Assembly: GCF_016859285.1 (NCBI RefSeq)
Contig: NC_053406.1
Coordinates: 14,140,501-14,204,500, forward strand
DNA from: Xiphias gladius
Lineage: Eukaryota > Chordata > Actinopteri > Istiophoriformes > Xiphiidae
DNA length: 64,000 nucleotides
Reading direction: 5' to 3'
The notes under the pieces were generated by a model. That model did not search any database. It had not been told where the DNA came from and was given only the letters and a program-made list of their open reading frames with translations. Positions 47,101-58,721 of the stretch are shown in pieces; the stretch's first letter is position 1, and every line of letters starts with the position of its first letter. Position numbers and translations under genes: made by a program.

Positions 47101-50100
47101 GGGCAATGTTAAAAGCTCTTCTGTGGTTTGTTGTGTTATCTTTGTGCATGTGTGTGCCCTGCTGACATCCAATTTTACTTTCCACATAGGGTGCCTCTCA
47201 CACACAGGTACACACATACAGATTTCACAAACTTCGCTACCTCGTGCTGTTCTGCAGTGCTTGAGAGTCAGCCAAATGATAGGAGGACACTAATTAGGTT
47301 GCTGGCAGATCATGGTTTGACATACTGTGTCAGTATGGAAAATCTGCCTAACCTTTGCAGTTTTAAAATGCAAAGTTTTGTTTTAGAGTAGAAAATAAGC
47401 TTTTTATGAAAATAAAGTGCAACTCCCCCCCCCCCCCTACAATTGGATCTAAACCTGTCCATATTTCTTCAACAAGGCATTAAATAAAGCACAGTTTTTG
47501 TCTCAACTAGCCAGAAAAGCACTCAAATACAATCTACTCTATTTTATCTATCCTGAATTTTGACATCAAACTCTAGATTAATGAATGCAACATAATCAAA
47601 ATGTCCCAGCAAGTAAAAGCATACAGAGATAAAGCACCAAGGGGTGCCAGAGCTTAACAAGCAAGCATCAGCAATGATTTCCAGTGTTATTCCAAATGGC
47701 TGCACTATGAAGATGAGTTATCCCAGCTTTGATTTCCTAGGAAGCTCTAGCTATTGCTCCACCAGGAGAGGCTGTACATCTCTGAAAAAATGATAGCTAC
47801 GTTCTGCTTTGAACTGCTGGGGCTCAAGCAACACTTACTCATAAATATCATTAATTGAATTATAGAGTTGGATTCTTGATAACTTCAAATTCAAATATGG
47901 CAAAGAAAGCTGAGGAAAACTTACTTTCTCAGGTGCTCATGCTCCTTTAGAAACAGCTCCGTTCTTCTGTTGTTGACCCCGGAGCCACTCTTGTATGTCC
48001 TGAAAAAGGCATGTAGATACATTAGTAAAAAATGTCACAAATTACATCCACTTGATGTAACAATATTTGCTATTTGGGTGATGTGACACAACATTTGAAA
48101 ACAATAAGAGAATGGCAATTTTCTGCATTCAGGCAATGACAAAGTCCTGACAAAGTCCTGTCATCACAAAAGATCCATGGTTATCCATTTAGTGAAGCTT
48201 TTCATCCCCACTGCCACCTTTTCTTTTCTTCTTTCACAGTCAACAGACCACAGGGTGAAAATTGTTGACTAGTTTGCAAAGTTGGGCAACTATCTGACAG
48301 TCATTGTTCACGCAAGCACTTTACAAGGATGTAAATACTTTACATGTTCATCCCACTGAACATTAGGTACCCACTGACAAAAAGCACTGTCGTAACTGCT
48401 GTGTAAACCCGTTTTTGATCAAATAGCATTCAGCGCTGATGCCACTGTAATCCACAGTAAAAGCCTTTTTGTGGTTCACCATTAGAAAGGTTTTAATGTG
48501 AAGTATCAGCAGCATCGGGAAATATTCGGTTAGCATTAGCAATAGCTGAGCAAAACATCAGCAAATTCAGCACCAGTATGGTTCCTGTAGAACAGAACAC
48601 AAAACAACATAAGTGTTATCTGTTGGTTGAAAGCAAGAACAGCGTGGTAGGAGGGGAAAAACCACAAAGAGCTTCTCCCATATTGAAAGCTGAACAGAGC
48701 AAAGCTTCTTTCTAGTCACCGGCATGACCAAACATGTTGAACCAATTAGCTTATTAACATGACTTGGAAGGATAGAGATGGTCATCCTGCTGCGAAGCAG
48801 GGCCATATATGTTTCCCCCCTGGTTCTCCCCTGCTATGTAGCAGCAATGGAAATTCCTCAAAAATCACTGCTCGGCATGCGACAACCAACAATCTACCCA
48901 CCAACAAGCCATCTACCCACTTCAACTGAAGAATTTTAACTGCCATAAATAATAAATATGGAGAGCAGAGGGGCAGTACCATTGAATCATGGAAGAGCCA
49001 TCGGATTATCCATGTCTAAATGAAAAAAAAAAAAAAATTATAAATTTTGTTTCAAAAAGTTCATATCACTAGAAATTTCTTGAATTGGGACCTCACTAAA
49101 AAAGTATTCAGAGTAGGTAGCTGGGAGTTTAAAACGGTTAATAAACCACTGATTTGGTAAGCATTATCTATCTAAGAGAACACTGATTCTATCCACATAT
49201 TGAAAGTATCATACAATCTCAGGTCAATAAAAGAGCAGAGATGAAACAGTTTGCTCGCTTACTGAGCACTTTGGTAGCAAAAAAGTCTAAGTTAATGGAT
49301 GGCTTGTTATACCACTCACAGAGTGAACACACCACACCACCTATTCTTTTTTTGCTCTCAGAATCCGTGAACAGCTGACTCCCAGTTCTCTGGGATTCTG
49401 GTCATTTAACAGCCCCACCCTACTGCACCCTACTGCTCTTTATCTACTGTACGAAATAAAGAGCAGGGGAGGAGCTAGAACTGCACACACATATACCATA
49501 AACATCCTACCCCACCCAACTAACTGTAAGCACTCCAAGTAGTACCAGGCACATTTAATGTGTCTACTTCATCTCCAGTGCGCCATCCAAATCCACTGAA
49601 TGGAAATACAATTTCAATTCAATACTATATTCAGTGCATACAGTGCCCTGGCTGCCTTGAGCCCGGGCTAGCTGCCCCACCAGCTGGGCTGATGCCTTTG
49701 TGGGGCTAGAATTGCCTGTACTGACAGCCAGCTTCATTACTCCTGCAAGGCTCTTTAAAAGGGCATCAATTTAAATCACAGGTTAGCTGTCATTTTTGTT
49801 GCTGACATTTAAAAATCAAAGGAGGCACGGGGGGAGCATAAGGTCTGAGCTCAGCTCTGTTCCATGCTGCGGTTATGAATGGCACAGCTGCACACGAAAA
49901 ATTATGTATATGTGTGTGTGTGCAATGGTTTGAAGCACACTGCAAGATATTGATACAGTGTTTGATAAAATGTCATATTGCTCATTTAGGTGCTTGCATA
50001 AATGAGACACTGTGTACTATTTCTTTTAATTATTATGGATTTGTCGTGTGAGCATTGTAAACAAACCCTTAAACACATAAAAATCTAAAATGAACAATGT

Positions 50101-51287
50101 CCTGGCCAGGTCTACTCCATGCCCAAGATCTCTACTGCCCTCTACTTGACAAAGGGGACAAAAGGCTGAGATGCAGCGGATAAATCCATCACTGTTTCAA
50201 TTGCATCTTTCAAAACTTGGTGTGGGTCTACAAATTTCTTAACAAACTGACCTTAATATTTCAATTTCCAGACTCAACTTATTCTGTAGTGTGTCATATT
50301 AAAATCTCTTTTAAAACTGTTATTTGTGTAACTTTGATTGTCATGCTGCTGCTATGATGGAAGTTCTAAACTACACTGCTCTAGCAAAGAACTAACCTGT
50401 TGCAGTCTTTAATTTGATACAACAACAAAGTCAAAGAGTTGTGAGAAAACTGTATTGTGTAAACCTGGATAAAACTACGACCATCGATTTTCTCTCTATT
50501 CCCCTCTGAAAAGATCTGGAGAAATGTACATTAGTGATACCACGTTAGCTCACAGTTTTTTAAATATAAATTATAAATAATAACAAAAATAATAATCTAA
50601 CCATTCAGGTGTGCAGGATAAGGCTGCTTTCACGTGTTGTCAATTCCTACCTCATCCTTCCCATGCCCCACTGGCAGAGGTCAATGATGGAGGTTAGGGG
50701 CATACTGCTTTTCATAAAAAATTGTCTCATGTAAAGCAGGACTCCACATATCATTGCAATGTGCCATACTGGAAGCAGTTGTAATTCCCCTACCTGTGAG
50801 CTCAGATGGTTCCCTCATTAGCAGCCCCTGGGCACATTAGTCATCGTTAGGCTGAGCCTCGGGTCAACAAGACTGGCTCTTTTCTATTCATTAGATTCAT
50901 CAGCACAGAGCCTATTAGTAGGGTTAGTGGCACTCCTTAGCCATGTGATTTAATGATAAAATTCAGAGAGCTGTTGCATGTAGTGCTGACCTCATGGTAT
51001 GTTAGCAACTGAGTATATGTACAATTAAAATTTGATTGCTTATGTGAAGCATGACTTCTAATTATCATTAGATAACAATTACTTTGTGGAGCATTGATAC
51101 AAGTAGGTTTAAAATACTTTAACTTAAAGAATATAATTCTTTACAGTATAAGGAATAATGTACTATCACAACAAACAGTTATACTCTGTTCATTTACACA
51201 TAGAGCATGAAAGCCTCAACCCAGTCTTCTGCAAATAAATACTGATACATCATTCCTTAACCTTGGTATTAATGGGGGCTCCCTTAC

Positions 51288-51348
<61 letters not shown>

Positions 51349-54300
51349 GTTGTTGTTGTTATTATTATTAATCATCATCATTATTATCATCATTATTATT
51401 ATTATGAGTAACAGCAGCAGCAACAGCTAAAACAATACCAGCAGTATTTTATGAAATAATTAGACAATGGTCTAAATTTCAATTCAGTACAGGTATGACA
51501 TGAAAATCGATAGCATAAGGCGATTGTATATAGTCAGGTATTTCATAATTAATCACACCGCTATCGACTGGGAACTCCACAGCTTTTCAGCATCTGTTTT
51601 ATAAGCCCCAGCATTTGCAACTAGTCTGTCTCTTGCAACAAGTAGCAAGCCACTCACTTTTGCATTCTCCATAGAAAACATGAAGACAACCTGTGCAACT
51701 GTGCTATTCTGTTATGTATGACATCCAAATTTAGCATGTGCATGTTAGTCTATGATCACATATTAATATTGCATTTTACCATTATGAAACCAATGAGCAT
51801 TAAAGAAATCAAATTATTAAGTAACAGGAGGACTGACAACCTGTGAAGAAACAGATATGCCAAGAGTTTAGCTCTATTTTTAATGTTGCATTACGAGAAC
51901 TTAATCAGAAAGAGTTATTATGTAAAGTGACTGTGAGGCCTATGGATCACGTATGAGGCAGCCGCAGACTATCTGCATACTAGATGGATGGAGGGGGATC
52001 AATACGAATCCTGCAGTGCTCACCATATACTCACTGCTGTGTCTTATAGATCAATAAGCCATTACAAAAAAACGACAAGAGTCCTGGTCTGGGGGAGCCT
52101 CCATCTCATTTCAATACACTGACCCACAACTGAGCCAATCTGAGGAGAGGACACACTTTCTCAATGCAAGGCCAAAGAGGCCATGAATCTTTGTAGGTTT
52201 TAATGGCCAACATTTTTCAAAAGCGTGCCAAGTGGAAGTCAAGGTTCAATAACCCCTTTAAGGAATAAGGTCTACAACACCGGAGCGCCATGACTAATGC
52301 TTGGCAGTTTTTACTCCTCCACAGCCACTAAAATCAAACACAAGCAAAGCATTACCTGATGATATTATTTGTTTTGTACGCAGTACCATGTAAAGTCTCA
52401 TGTGACACAATAAGAGACTGTCTGCTGGCACTGACCACCCATTTACTGTACCTTCAACAGTGACTATATTTAGTTTTCAATAGTTCTGTTCATTAGAATT
52501 GCATTTACAGTGCGAAAAGTAAACTACAGAGAACACAGTCCCACAATTATGACACAAGCTGGTGTTACTGGATACTCACTCAATGTCTTTCCTGACGGAC
52601 CCTAGAAGGTCTTCCCTCTCCCGGATGGCCAAAAAGTTGCCTTTGGTTTTGTGGAATTCATGTGTGTAATCCTGAGAGCAAAAAAGATAAAAGTGAAAAT
52701 GAAGAGGGCGCATAGTAAGAACAAACTGTCAACGCCAACAGCATGAAATACACTGAGGCATGTGAGCTTCATAAAATAGTTAAAATAGTTATTGTGTTCT
52801 TTATTGATTTTAGTAAAGTTAATTTACAAAGTACTTTTACAGGAAACAAAAAGTGTAAAGTATGATACATGAAGGGTATTGAAAATAGATGTGTGACAAG
52901 AATTAGAAGAAAATTGAGAGGAATATGGGGGCAAACCTGTAAGATGTCTCTGTGTCTCTGAAGTGTGTGCATGAGTGCAGCATTGAGAGAAGCTGTTCCC
53001 GGGGCGTTGGTGTACTCCGCCATCTTGTCATTCACTGCGGTCAACTGACAGTGAGATGGGAAAAGAATGGATAGACACACAGATGAAAAAGACAAAAGAT
53101 AGGGTTTTAAAACAAAAAATTAAAAAATAATAATAATCACAGAATCCCAATACAACATGGTGCAAACATGGTGTATATGCAAAACATAACAATAACACAC
53201 TGTGTGCACTATGTTTGTATGTTCCACAATTCAAATAATTACATATGTACACATTGTCTTTCATGCAAAATAACCACATGATGCAACACATGCATGCAAG
53301 GGTAGAAATGTATTTGTACCCTTTTGTGGTCAGAACTGCATAATACCAATATCAGAATGTAGCCATTGTTTTTGACTTACATCGCTTGTATTTGTGTCAT
53401 TAACCTAAGAAATTATACTGTACCATTTAATTCTACTCTCCTGTTTTGATCTCTTGTTGTTTGCAGAGTCTGCCTTTGAACTGCCCCAAGAGGAATGAAA
53501 AAAGTTAAATTTTGAGTTGAACTGAATAAAATACATTTAAGCAATCTGGGTTCTAACGGAAACCACATGACGAAGTGGAGTCTGCACTGTGGTTTTTCCT
53601 TGATGAAAGTCAATAGTACTGGCATAAATACAGTGCTGTTCTTATTACAGTCTTTTTGCTGGCCTTTCATGGGCCACTGGAATTAACTTACTTTGGCCAG
53701 CAGCTGTTCAATCTCCACTGACATGGTGTCAAACATCCTGTCCTGGGTAGAGTTGTTCAGCAGCGGGGTGGTGTCTGACCTTGAAGAGTAAAAACAAAAA
53801 AAGGAGAACAATTACAAAGTCAACTTAAAGCTGTTTGTTTGTATTCATTTTTAAAAATGTTGCAACAATCAACAACAAATGACTCCTGACTTTGACTGGT
53901 GATGGTTTAGAGAATGTACTATGTAAGGATGCAGCAGTAAAAACGTACGCTTGTTGTTTGTGTGGGGCATCAAAGCAACACCACTTGGCAACAAAGAATA
54001 TTTTATATACAGATGACAGTTGCTAGTCAAATTATTTTCAGAAACCAAAATTTAAGGGTGTGCTAGAGCTCAAAGTTTCATCCTTACAGCTCAAGCGCAT
54101 GTAGCGCCTTCATTACCAAAAAAAAACAAAGGTGTACTGATAGTGTTATAGTAATAATAATAATAATAAGATCTACATAGAAAAGTTCTCCTTCAGTTGC
54201 TTAACCTCACATGATATTATAGCTGGGGAACAACACCCTTGGAGTTGGTATGGAGTTAGTTTTTTGTTCATAGACACTTCCTTCCTGCACAAACCATTTT

Positions 54301-56046
54301 CCTGTGCTGGAAAGCTTCCACCCACATATCCAGGCTTTCTGACCACCCACTCAAGCTACATTTGCACCTACATAATCTTTGAAATTGTGAAATAAATGTT
54401 GGGATAATTTGTTGTTGTGTGATTGTGACCAGAAAAACTTTGCGTCACTGCTTTTAAATACAGAATCTCGTGGCCTGTATGACTGAGAAACTATAAAGAC
54501 TTTTGCCTTAGATGGTTGTTAACTCTGCAGGTGTGACAGAAGACTTGATCTTACGTTTCTCCTCGACGTCCATCCCTGGAGCTGCTGTAGCTGGTGCACA
54601 GTTTACTGAAGGAGACCAACTTCAGGTCAAGTTCATTCTCCAACTGTCTGGCCTGCTTTCGCAGATCTGTAACACAGACACACACACCCAGACAAAAGAT
54701 TTTAACACTTAGGGATGGAAAGGAACTAAGTAGGTTTACTCAAGTACTGCACTCAAGTACAAATTTGAGGAACTTGTAATTTATTGTAGTATTTTAATTT
54801 GATCCTACTTTATACTTTCTACTTCACTACATTTCAGTTTTTACCCCACTACTTTTATTTAGTAGCTGTAGTTACTGGTTGTTGCAGAAGATGATTTAAA
54901 AATAACCTATAATGATGAGGCAGGTAAAAAAACAAGGCATGGTTCAACAGTAAAATGAGACCACCTAAGAGTATATAAAATCTATGAAATTAGCCCTACC
55001 ACAGCCAGCTTCAATGTTAAAATGCTGTGTACATGTTCTTTGCCATTGGAAGAGTCAGACAAGAGTCAGATGTTTTTGCTGACTGGTAGAATTAATTAGA
55101 CGTTGCCTATTTTGATTGTTTAATTGCAAGGGCCAATCATTTCCAAGGGAAGTTTTATCAAGTTTGGTCTCATGTTTTAATGTATATGTAGAAAAGAAAC
55201 ATAACAAAATTATGCCATTTTAAATCCCATTTATGTTGCATTCATGTGGTATTTTGTGAATTTGCTTATTTTACTTCTTCACTGAGTTACTGTAATATGT
55301 TGTCTTGTGTTGCATTGAGTTTTTACCTGTTAAGCTTAATTTTTTTTTTTTTTTTTTTTAAAAACCTTATTTGCCAGAAAAAAAAAAAATGCTGCATACA
55401 TGTTAATGCATCAATAAAAAACACTGATAACACTGATAAAGACCTTCTCCGCTTCACATCGGGTACTTTCACACTTTTTTTTATAACTTAACCTTGGTGA
55501 AATTATGAAAGCAGGACTTTTACTTTTAGCAGAGTATATTTTAAGTGAGGTATTGCTACTTCTACTTAAGTAAAAACGGTGACTACTACTTCCACCACTG
55601 CTCATTTTAGTTTGTTGCCAAAGCCAAAGCAACGTTACCGTTATGACAGCAAAGCTTATTAACTTATAACTTTGGAGGGAGCTGAACGAGTTCACTTACT
55701 CAACCGTACATCAACCGAGGGAAAAAATGTAAAAAAAACAAAACGGTTTCTGCTCATTACCATCTCATGACTGTAATTGAGGCGACACAGATTTGACAGC
55801 TTTACGAATAACGTTAACTTAGATGGCGACGTGTTAGCCAAGGTTAGCTTGTAGCCAGGCGTTGTAGGGACGTATGTGTACAAACCGTGAATTTATGAGC
55901 CGAAAGCGCCGGAGGCTACACTGGCAAATTGACTGTTGACCTTGCGAATGCCGTCCTAGATGTTGTTGTAAATACTGCGCGGTGTAAATCGAGTCAAATT
56001 TTGCTCCCTTACCTTCCCAGTAGTTGCTGCTTCCTATTCCTGCCAT
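32966..56046 (-). CDS. gosr1: GOSR1 / GS28, Golgi SNAP receptor complex member 1 (nine coding exons)
   Basis: In transcription order the exons are 56046-56013, 54666-54555, 53779-53692, 53044-52937, 52671-52580, 47999-47925, 37919-37890, 33473-33391 and 33090-32966. All have GT-AG borders and every phase matches across joins. The total is 747 nt, 248 residues, against 250 in human. GS28 is the Qb-SNARE of ER-Golgi and intra-Golgi fusion. The N-terminal coiled regulatory domain ([18 protein letters not shown]) is followed by SDTTPLLN and [20 protein letters not shown]. The SNARE motif lies at about 170-222 ([17 protein letters not shown]; zero-layer Gln at about residue 192). A C-terminal anchor lies at about 229-247 ([19 protein letters not shown]). 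The start is the first ATG after a GC-rich promoter. Exon 7 is a 30-nt microexon flanked by introns of 10.0 kb (37920-47924) and 4.4 kb. Intron 6 holds a Tc1-like relic and most simple repeats. Introns 5 and 7 show no other clear genes. Confidence 0.96.
35673..35786 (-). other. Exon-like open stretch in gosr1 intron 7
   Basis: On the gosr1 strand, GTTGCAG is followed by 37 codons ([13 protein letters not shown]..., ending LHLQEMP) and a TAA. The composition looks coding rather than random, but I do not recognise the protein. The frame is open upstream only to a TGA eight codons before the acceptor-like AG. It cannot splice in frame from gosr1 exon 7 (phase 2 gives a stop after eight residues). 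It may be a chance frame, an old exon or part of a nested gene. Confidence 0.2.
38500..38640. repeat. (CA)n/(TA)n microsatellite cluster
   Basis: An alternating TACA/CACA run passes into a long TA run and AT-rich imperfect repeats. It lies in gosr1 intron 6, directly before the transposon end at 38690. Confidence 0.93.
38690..38772 (+). mobile_element. Solitary end of a fish DNA transposon
   Basis: The stretch ending GGGGTACCTAATAAAGTGG followed by CCAGTGAGTGTAT matches the outer end of a very common fish DNA transposon family (CACTCACTGGCCACTTTATT reading inwards). No partner inverted repeat was seen within a few kb, so it is a solo end or truncated copy. Confidence 0.6.
41030..42428 (+). 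mobile_element. Tc1/mariner-type transposon, 5'-truncated and inactive
   Basis: Inner terminal repeats are clear: TTTCAGAGGCTCAAAAGTAA on the left (about 41070) and GCTTTTGAGCCTCTGAAAATAA on the right (about 42230). The right arm continues about 190 bases to CAAATACTTATGGACCTAGC and then TGTA, a typical long-IR Tc1 end. The left arm lacks this outer part. Between them lie a transposase N-terminus (start at 41217, then [17 protein letters not shown]), then [19 protein letters not shown] at about 41660-41710 (first catalytic Asp), and [20 protein letters not shown] at about 42008-42070. At least one in-frame stop (after 41350) and several frame changes break it. It lies in gosr1 intron 6, opposite to the gene. 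Confidence 0.88.
43690..43800. repeat. Palindromic interspersed-repeat fragment
   Basis: GATATATCGGTTGGCCGAT, TTGGCTGATAATGGCC and GATATATCTGTATCGGTATA form overlapping inverted motifs of the ATATCGGCC type seen in dispersed fish repeats. There is no coding content. Confidence 0.45.
44079..44280. repeat. Compound (TA)n-(CA)n-(TATACA)n microsatellite
   Basis: Some 200 bases of alternating purine-pyrimidine steps: TA run, CA run, TA, CA again, then imperfect TATACATA. Long artefactual frames on both strands come from it. Confidence 0.97.
44288..44345. repeat. (AAAAG)n pentanucleotide array
   Basis: About eleven near-perfect AAAAG units directly follow the TA/CA cluster. Confidence 0.97.
51288..51405. 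repeat. (TAA)n then (TTG)n/(TTA)n array
   Basis: A pure TAA tract of about 60 bases is followed by a short TTG tract and then ATT/ATC triplets. The first and last tracts are complementary and could fold back. It lies in gosr1 intron 5. Confidence 0.95.
54711..55605. mobile_element. Non-autonomous TIR element in gosr1 intron 1
   Basis: The left end reads GGGATGGAAAGGAACTAAGTA then TTTACTCAAGTACTGCACTC. The right end read backwards gives CAGTGGTGGAAGTAGTAGTC then TTTTTACTTAAGTAGAAGTA. The inner parts also mirror each other (TACTTTATACTTTCTACTTC). This is a MITE common in fish genomes. Its edge lies only about 44 bases upstream of the gosr1 exon 2 acceptor. Confidence 0.7.
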
Positions 56047-56100
56047 CTTTGTTGTTCTGCGACGTCACCGGGTTCCGGGGTGTGTCACGTGTCATAAGAG
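56047..56100 (-). promoter_or_regulatory. gosr1 core promoter
   Basis: Immediately upstream of the gosr1 start codon lies a GC-rich patch. It has a CRE-like GACGTCAC at 56061-56068 and a perfect E-box CACGTG at 56086-56091 (USF/MYC/TFE3-type site). There is no TATA box, as expected for a housekeeping gene. The CpG-rich stretch spans about 55850-56100, including exon 1. Confidence 0.55.
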
Positions 56101-58700
56101 GAGGCTGTATTGAAGAAAAAATTAAAATTAAAAAAAAAATTTTTTTTTAAATAAAGAAAATAGGAAAAGAGTTTTACCGCCCTCAGCTCGGCCTCTCAGG
56201 CAGGACACTACCCAGGCTCTACATGTACCAGTGCCAAAGGGATGGAGGTCAGTATTTCCTACATAATTCAGTTTCTGATCATTCCAGATAATTGTCTCTT
56301 TCATCGTACGCTTTCACTGTTTTATTGCAGAACTCAAGCAGCATTAACTTAATTAAAGATGTGAAGAACAAAAATATTATAAACAATTATAAATTAATTT
56401 GAAACTTTTAATTGAATGTCAGTGAATGGACTTCGGTGGAATTAATGGACTCCTGTGGCTTGTACAAAGTTTGAAACTTTTGTTATCCCAAAGGGAAATT
56501 GATTTGCTGAATAGGCTCGTACACAATGAAAATAACAATTAGGAAGGAGAGACAATCAACTGGCAATCTAAGACATAATCAGCACATAATAGCATTGCAG
56601 TAATTATAAAGTGCAAAGATTCAACCAATGTTTGCATAAGTACAGCACAAAAATATTCTTCAAACTTTCTGCTATGCAGCATATTTAGTCTGTATGTGTG
56701 CGGGGTTTGAGACTAATTAAACACCAAATAATAACAACTATAGTTATGTTCATACACACACAATTTTACACTAATCAAGTGACCAACATTATTCTTATGA
56801 TGCTATTTGGACTATGTATGGTGGTTATTCAGTGCAAAATACACCATTATTACAGAAAATTAAAAAAAAAGAGAAGAACAGAAAGAAAATGTAAAATAAA
56901 TAAAATAAAATAAAGCGATTAAACAAAACAGAAAACAGCAGTCCCCAGTGGACATGTATGAGGCCTACGTTCTGATCGCAGGGTCAGGACAGCGTTGTGC
57001 ACTTAGAGTACCCCAAACAGAGTCTGAGACTGTGGACTAAAAACCTGAAAAGTCAGATCTGCAAAGCATTCCTGCACATTGCCTCCTGCCGACTTAGGTA
57101 AAAAGACTTTGGAAAAGAAACAGACTTCAAGACATTATTTAGTCCAAAGTCTAAGAAACCAATTTATGATAGTACTGCATAATAAAGTTGTTGTACATCC
57201 TCATATTACAAAGGTTTTGGTTGAATGGAGATGATCACAACAATAATAACCTCGGCTTCAACTATCAAAGAAATGTCTATTTTATTTTATATAATAGCAT
57301 ACATTTTGATGGTTTGGGGGAAAATCATATACCTTAGATGTCCAAAGTTAATCATATTCATCAATTAGAGGTGTATCCTTAGGGTTTGTGCTATTGCACT
57401 GCCTCTGGTCACTGGCTCACCAGTCAACTCAAATCTATACGAGGTTTGGATATCTGTGATTCTTCTTGAGGCACAGGAGAAAAACTCACAAACTAGTGCG
57501 TGTTTATTTCAAAACAACCGAATGAAGTACATTACATTAAAAAAAACAGTGGTCTTCTCCATATTTTCTACTTTCTCTCGTTATCTGGCAGTAACATCAT
57601 ACATCTGATCAGAATTAGGAAATAGGAATCAGGAAGCTACTGTAGTTCTATCTTTTCTGGTTGGTGAAGTGTGTTTTTCATGTTTTTATTTTTTTATTTT
57701 TCCAGTTTGTATTTTGAAATGTCATGTTTAATCCGTTTTGTTGACTTGTTATGAGAAATGTCACTGGGGGCTGCTGCAGTGCTGTGTCAATTAGTTTTGT
57801 TTTGGGTTTTTTTTTGTTTTTTTTAGCAAAGTTGCAATTTAAAGTTGGTTCGGTTAAACTAGGGATTTCAGGGGGGTTAAAATAGAACTGCACGGTTCTG
57901 TCAACATGAGCATATACTGTAGCTGAACTGTGGCTAAACTGTATGTACTGTTGCCTTAAGATCTACACAACGCAGATGTTGAATCAGAGGAATGTCAAAA
58001 AAATTGATTTTGTCTGTTTGCCCCTCCTACACCAAACATTATATTTTAAATCAACAGATATTCTTTTTCTTTGAAAAAAAAGTTTATCATATCCCTCCAA
58101 AATATTTCACTGTAAGAGTATTCCAAAAACAAATGGACTAATGTTTATATTTTACAAATATTGCACGCGTAGAATCAAATGAATCAAACCCAGCATTAAA
58201 ACCTGCAAAGCTTGGGCTCATGTGTCATTTTTTCTTGCTCACATGCCATCGTCCTTTGATTGGATTCGAGAATCGTCGCCACCGTGAGAGCGCGCATTCT
58301 AAAATTCAGTGTACATCTGGCCACCGGGAGTGTGTGAAATACACTAATTTCAATGTGTTTTACCAAGTTCAAAGAAGATGTTTCTGACTCCCTATTGACA
58401 AAGAAGTGCTTAACAGTCATAAAAATGTCTCAGCAAGTACTTATGTCTTGTTTTTTCTTGGTGTTGATACCTACCTCATGATGGGAGTAATGTACAGACT
58501 GTTTCTGTGTGTTTGTTGTAGGAAACGTGTGATTGGTGCGAAAAGAGCAGTTCACCTTAATCGGTGCTTTTCTCTTAAAGTGAGCCTTTCTCGATTTTTG
58601 AAAGGCAACTAGAAAAGAAAATATTCAGTGTAGGGCTTTTTAAATTGTGAGTATATTCGATCACTCTTGCTTTATAAAAGTTGTATACTAGGATCAGTTG
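56101..58700. other. Region between gosr1 promoter and papol pseudogene
   Basis: This stretch is AT-rich. I searched it by eye for the missing poly(A) polymerase exons (nucleotidyltransferase GGS / DIDALC region) and saw none. A weak possible match to the STLVHKFFLV segment lies around 58660-58700, too degraded to call. No other gene was recognised. Confidence 0.5.
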
Positions 58701-58721
58701 ATTTGAAAATCTTGCGTTTTG

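Noticed and set aside
58511..58612. Upstream exon of the poly(A) polymerase (KRVIGAKRAVHLNR reading)
   Set aside because: Resemblance to the RAIKLWAKRHN segment is too weak and the order of residues does not fit.
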